Below are positions 61,796 through 64,000 of a stretch of 64,000 nt of DNA, in pieces. Source of the stretch: Geoglobus ahangari (lineage in GTDB: Archaea > Halobacteriota > Archaeoglobi > Archaeoglobales > Archaeoglobaceae). Where the stretch lies: assembly GCF_001006045.1 (NCBI RefSeq), contig NZ_CP011267.1, forward strand, positions 1,054,001 through 1,118,000. The letters run 5' to 3'. The number at the start of each line of letters is the position of its first letter. Position 1 is the stretch's first letter. The notes beneath the pieces are model-generated. The model was not told the origin of the DNA and did not search any database. It was given only the letters and a program-made list of their open reading frames with translations. Both the position numbers and the translations under genes were made by a program.

Positions 61796-63771
61796 GGAAG
61801 GTAATGTTAGCTGCACTCCTGCTGACATTTGTGCTAATCCACACTTCTTCAGCATCCACGGACTTCACGTTCCACGTAGCCTTGCAGAACAGCGCGATAC
61901 ACCCGGGCGAGGAAACAGTCCTAACCCTGCTCATCGAAAACGACGCAAAGCTCTCCGGATTTGTTGTTAACGAGAACACGTCCAGCCTGATACCTCTGCT
62001 GACCACCGCCAAGAACCTGAGGGTGGAGCTGGACGATAGCAACGCTCCATTTGAGGTGAAATCTGCAAACCCGTACATGGTCGGAGACCTGCCATCCGGA
62101 ATCGTTGCGAGGGTCGCGTTCTCAATAAGGGTTGATGAGAACGCCTCATCTGGAGATTACACTGTGCCGGTGAGGCTGAAGTTCTCGAAGGTTACGTACT
62201 CGCTGGTGAACGGGGCTCCGGCGATAAGTTACGAGGACGACTCCGACGTTGAGTATGTGCACGTGTCTGTGGAGAGGAAGGATTACGACTTCTCCATTTC
62301 AGTCAAAAACAGCGAACTCATTTCCGGCAGGGAGGGGTACGTTAAGATCGAGATCACGAACACGGGCTCGAATTCAGTCGAGAACTGCGTTGTGATGCTC
62401 AACACTACCCCGCCATTCAAACCGAACCCTTCTGGGCTCTCTGCATACCTCGGCCACCTCTCGCCAACGGAGAGGAAGAACGCGACGTTCAAGCTGTTCG
62501 TCATGGACGGGGCGATGAACCAGAGCTACCCTGTAACCCTCGTCATCCGATTTGAAACCTCATCGGGAATCCCACGGCTCATCACCAAGACCGTTGGCCT
62601 GAAAGTTGAGAGAGTCGATCACTTCCGAGTTGTTGATGTTAAGAGCTTCCTGCCCGCGTACGTACCCGTTCCGTCAGGAATGGAGATTCCGGGCGTGAGG
62701 GGCTACGTTTCTGTGAGGGTGGAGAATCGCGGAGAGAACGTGAGCGACGCCGTGGCTTATTTGAAGTTCGAAAACAGGCTGATGAGGGCCGAGAACTCTC
62801 CATACATCGGCCAATTTTCGAGTGGAGAGGTGAAGGAGCTGCTGTTCTACGTCTCATCCTCAGCCCCGTCAGGGAGGTACAGGGGAACTCTGGAGATAAG
62901 GTACAAGAACGAGCTCGGGGATGTGGAGGTTTCAGAGCCGCTGACAGTCGAGGTCATTGCCGGCAGCCAGCAGCCACTGCTTACAGAGCCTGTGGTGAGG
63001 AGCATCGACGTCGGATCCGTCGATTCCCTCAAGCTGAACATCAGGAACGAAATGGGGGTAAGAGTAGAGAACCTCAGGCTCGTGCTGGTGTCCCCCGAGC
63101 GCACAATCACGCCGCTGAGCTCCACAGCCTACATAGGCTCACTGAGGAGCGGAGAGTCGAGGGAGGTGGCTTTCAGGCTGTCAGTGTCGGATCAGGCCGC
63201 CGCTGGCAATCGCAGCCTCTACCTGCTCGAGAGGTACAGCGTAGATGGCGTCGAGAACCTCATCAGCATATCCGAGATTCCGGTCGAGATCAGGAGCGGA
63301 GAGAGGGCGATTCAGCTCGTATCCATCAAAAGTGACCTCGTGCCGGACGAAACCGGTAGCGTGGAACTCGTCATAGTGAACTCCGGAAACAGGACGATGC
63401 ATGATGCTGTGCTTGAGCTCGATCTGAGCCCACCCCTGCATCCGGCCGGCTCGAGCTCCCTGATGGGCCTTTCCGGGAAGCCGCAGCCGTCGTACTACTA
63501 CCTCGGCACGCTGAAGCCGGGGATGAAGGCGGTTGCGAGGTTCAGGGTTGACGTTGACAAGGATGCCGGGATGGGGGAGTACCCTGTGAGCCTCAGAGTG
63601 AGGTACAGCGACGAGGAGGGGTACACACACCTGACGTCCCCAATCACAGCATCGCTCAGGGTTGTGGAGAGACCCCTCCTGACACCTCTAACCATTGCCA
63701 TTCTCGCGGCAATTGTTCCCGCGTTGGCCCTCTCCGCTGTCTTTCTCAGGAGACGGATGAGGGGCGGCTGA
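61792..63771 (+). CDS. COG1361-like exported protein with repeated beta domains
   Basis: The 659-residue protein has a signal peptide (VMLAALLLTFVLIHTSSAS), a long outside part of about five similar Ig-like/NEW3-type repeats (recurring S-x-Y-x-G-x-L-x(1,2)-G-E-x(2,3)-x-A-x-F or V-R-V-E-N-x-G patterns, for example AYIGSLRSGESREVAFRL and YYLGTLKPGMKAVARFRV), and a C-terminal helix with a basic RRRMRGG end. It is thus anchored outside the membrane. COG1361 proteins often sit beside archaeal exporters, where they may act like adaptor proteins. ATG 61792 overlaps padR; ribosome site GAGGTGGGAGA. Confidence 0.85.
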   Translation: MRKVMLAALLLTFVLIHTSSASTDFTFHVALQNSAIHPGEETVLTLLIENDAKLSGFVVNENTSSLIPLLTTAKNLRVELDDSNAPFEVKSANPYMVGDLPSGIVARVAFSIRVDENASSGDYTVPVRLKFSKVTYSLVNGAPAISYEDDSDVEYVHVSVERKDYDFSISVKNSELISGREGYVKIEITNTGSNSVENCVVMLNTTPPFKPNPSGLSAYLGHLSPTERKNATFKLFVMDGAMNQSYPVTLVIRFETSSGIPRLITKTVGLKVERVDHFRVVDVKSFLPAYVPVPSGMEIPGVRGYVSVRVENRGENVSDAVAYLKFENRLMRAENSPYIGQFSSGEVKELLFYVSSSAPSGRYRGTLEIRYKNELGDVEVSEPLTVEVIAGSQQPLLTEPVVRSIDVGSVDSLKLNIRNEMGVRVENLRLVLVSPERTITPLSSTAYIGSLRSGESREVAFRLSVSDQAAAGNRSLYLLERYSVDGVENLISISEIPVEIRSGERAIQLVSIKSDLVPDETGSVELVIVNSGNRTMHDAVLELDLSPPLHPAGSSSLMGLSGKPQPSYYYLGTLKPGMKAVARFRVDVDKDAGMGEYPVSLRVRYSDEEGYTHLTSPITASLRVVERPLLTPLTIAILAAIVPALALSAVFLRRRMRGG

Positions 63772-64000
63772 TGTCGAGATCCGGGTGGCTGGGCCTCATT
63801 CCTGTCGGGATGGGGCTCTTCATGGTGCTGCTCGACGTCAGCGTGCTGAACGTAGCTCTGCCCAGCATAGCGAGGGACTTCAACGCGAGGATGTCTGACA
63901 TACAGTGGATACTCAACAGCTACACCCTCACGATGGTCGTTTTGCTGGTTCTCGCTGGCAGAATCGGGGACATGGTCAGGAGGGACAGGTACTTCATGGG
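63771..64000 (+). CDS. MFS exporter, 5' part (EmrB/QacA-like), cut by window end
   Basis: The visible 76 codons encode a basic N-terminus, a first helix with MGLFMVLLDVSVLNVALPSI (motif D1 of 14-helix drug:H+ antiporters), IQWILNSYTLTMVVLL (second helix) and LAGRIGDMVRRDRYF (motif A). The start overlaps the previous stop (TGATG). It is the transporter of the padR operon; the substrate is unknown. Confidence 0.88.
   Translation, partial: MSRSGWLGLIPVGMGLFMVLLDVSVLNVALPSIARDFNARMSDIQWILNSYTLTMVVLLVLAGRIGDMVRRDRYFM

Overview
The window is a contiguous stretch of an archaeal chromosome, most likely from a hyperthermophilic member of the Archaeoglobales (Archaeoglobus/Geoglobus/Ferroglobus group). 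Archaeal markers are a PAN proteasomal ATPase, MBF1, SepF, a ZPR1-type zinc protein, A/T-rich TATA boxes about 25 bp upstream of genes (many transcripts look leaderless) and GGTGA-type ribosome sites. Formylmethanofuran formyltransferase (ftr) and a tyramine-glutamate ligase of methanofuran synthesis (mfnD) point to C1 metabolism. Four c-type cytochromes with 10, 4, 8 and 8 CxxCH motifs point to metal- or nitrogen-oxide-respiring Archaeoglobales more than to methanogens. The genus is inferred, not proven. I see no insertion sequence, CRISPR array or prophage.

Layout. (1) 1-4.9 kb: end of a membrane protein, a decaheme cytochrome with a cytoplasmic zinc ribbon, ZPR1, sepF, tRNA-Val(UAC), a small four-cysteine protein, purB, a P-loop protein, tRNA-Arg(UCU). 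(2) 4.99-12.6 kb: a ten-gene Mrp-type Na+/H+ antiporter operon with three large antiporter-like subunits. (3) 12.7-16.4 kb: ilvB-ilvN-radical SAM operon, preceded by a 20-codon leader ORF full of Leu and Val codons. (4) 16.4-24.4 kb, mostly minus strand: DUF2298 membrane protein, a glycosyltransferase-flippase fusion, mfnD, a NYN-domain protein, TatD hydrolase, leuA and a winged-helix/PAS regulator. (5) 24.5-29.7 kb: a four-gene Tat-exported molybdopterin oxidoreductase operon with an unusual leader. (6) 29.7-34.8 kb: phosphodiesterase, DUF554, DUF72 and a catalase-peroxidase gene broken by one frameshift. (7) 34.9-38.9 kb: a respiratory module of HAO-like octaheme cytochrome, tetraheme cytochrome, Fe-S protein and NrfD. 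(8) 39.3-44.3 kb: ftr, DUF2070, DUF401, cbiB and a PrcB-like lipoprotein. (9) 44.3-49.5 kb: malic enzyme, RHH regulator, DASS dicarboxylate transporter and an A/T-rich octaheme lipoprotein. (10) 49.5-53.8 kb: VIT1-family transporter, cysS, a three-gene DUF2589 locus and MBF1. (11) 53.9-61.3 kb: PAN, a cNMP/CBS/DUF294 protein with a DEDDh exonuclease, a sodium:solute symporter with a small partner, and a two-subunit CoA-transferase. (12) 61.3-64 kb: PadR regulator, a COG1361 exported protein and the start of an MFS exporter.

How the parts fit. Energy conservation dominates: three or four separate membrane electron-transfer units and an ion antiporter, plus organic-acid uptake and activation (SSS + CoA-transferase; DASS + malic enzyme). 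Anabolic genes (ilvBN, leuA, purB, cysS, mfnD, cbiB, ftr) are interspersed. The most unusual signal is the apparent branched-chain amino acid leader peptide upstream of ilvB. It has its own TATA box placed so that the peptide would be translated from the very 5' end of the mRNA, and a hairpin lies between it and ilvB.
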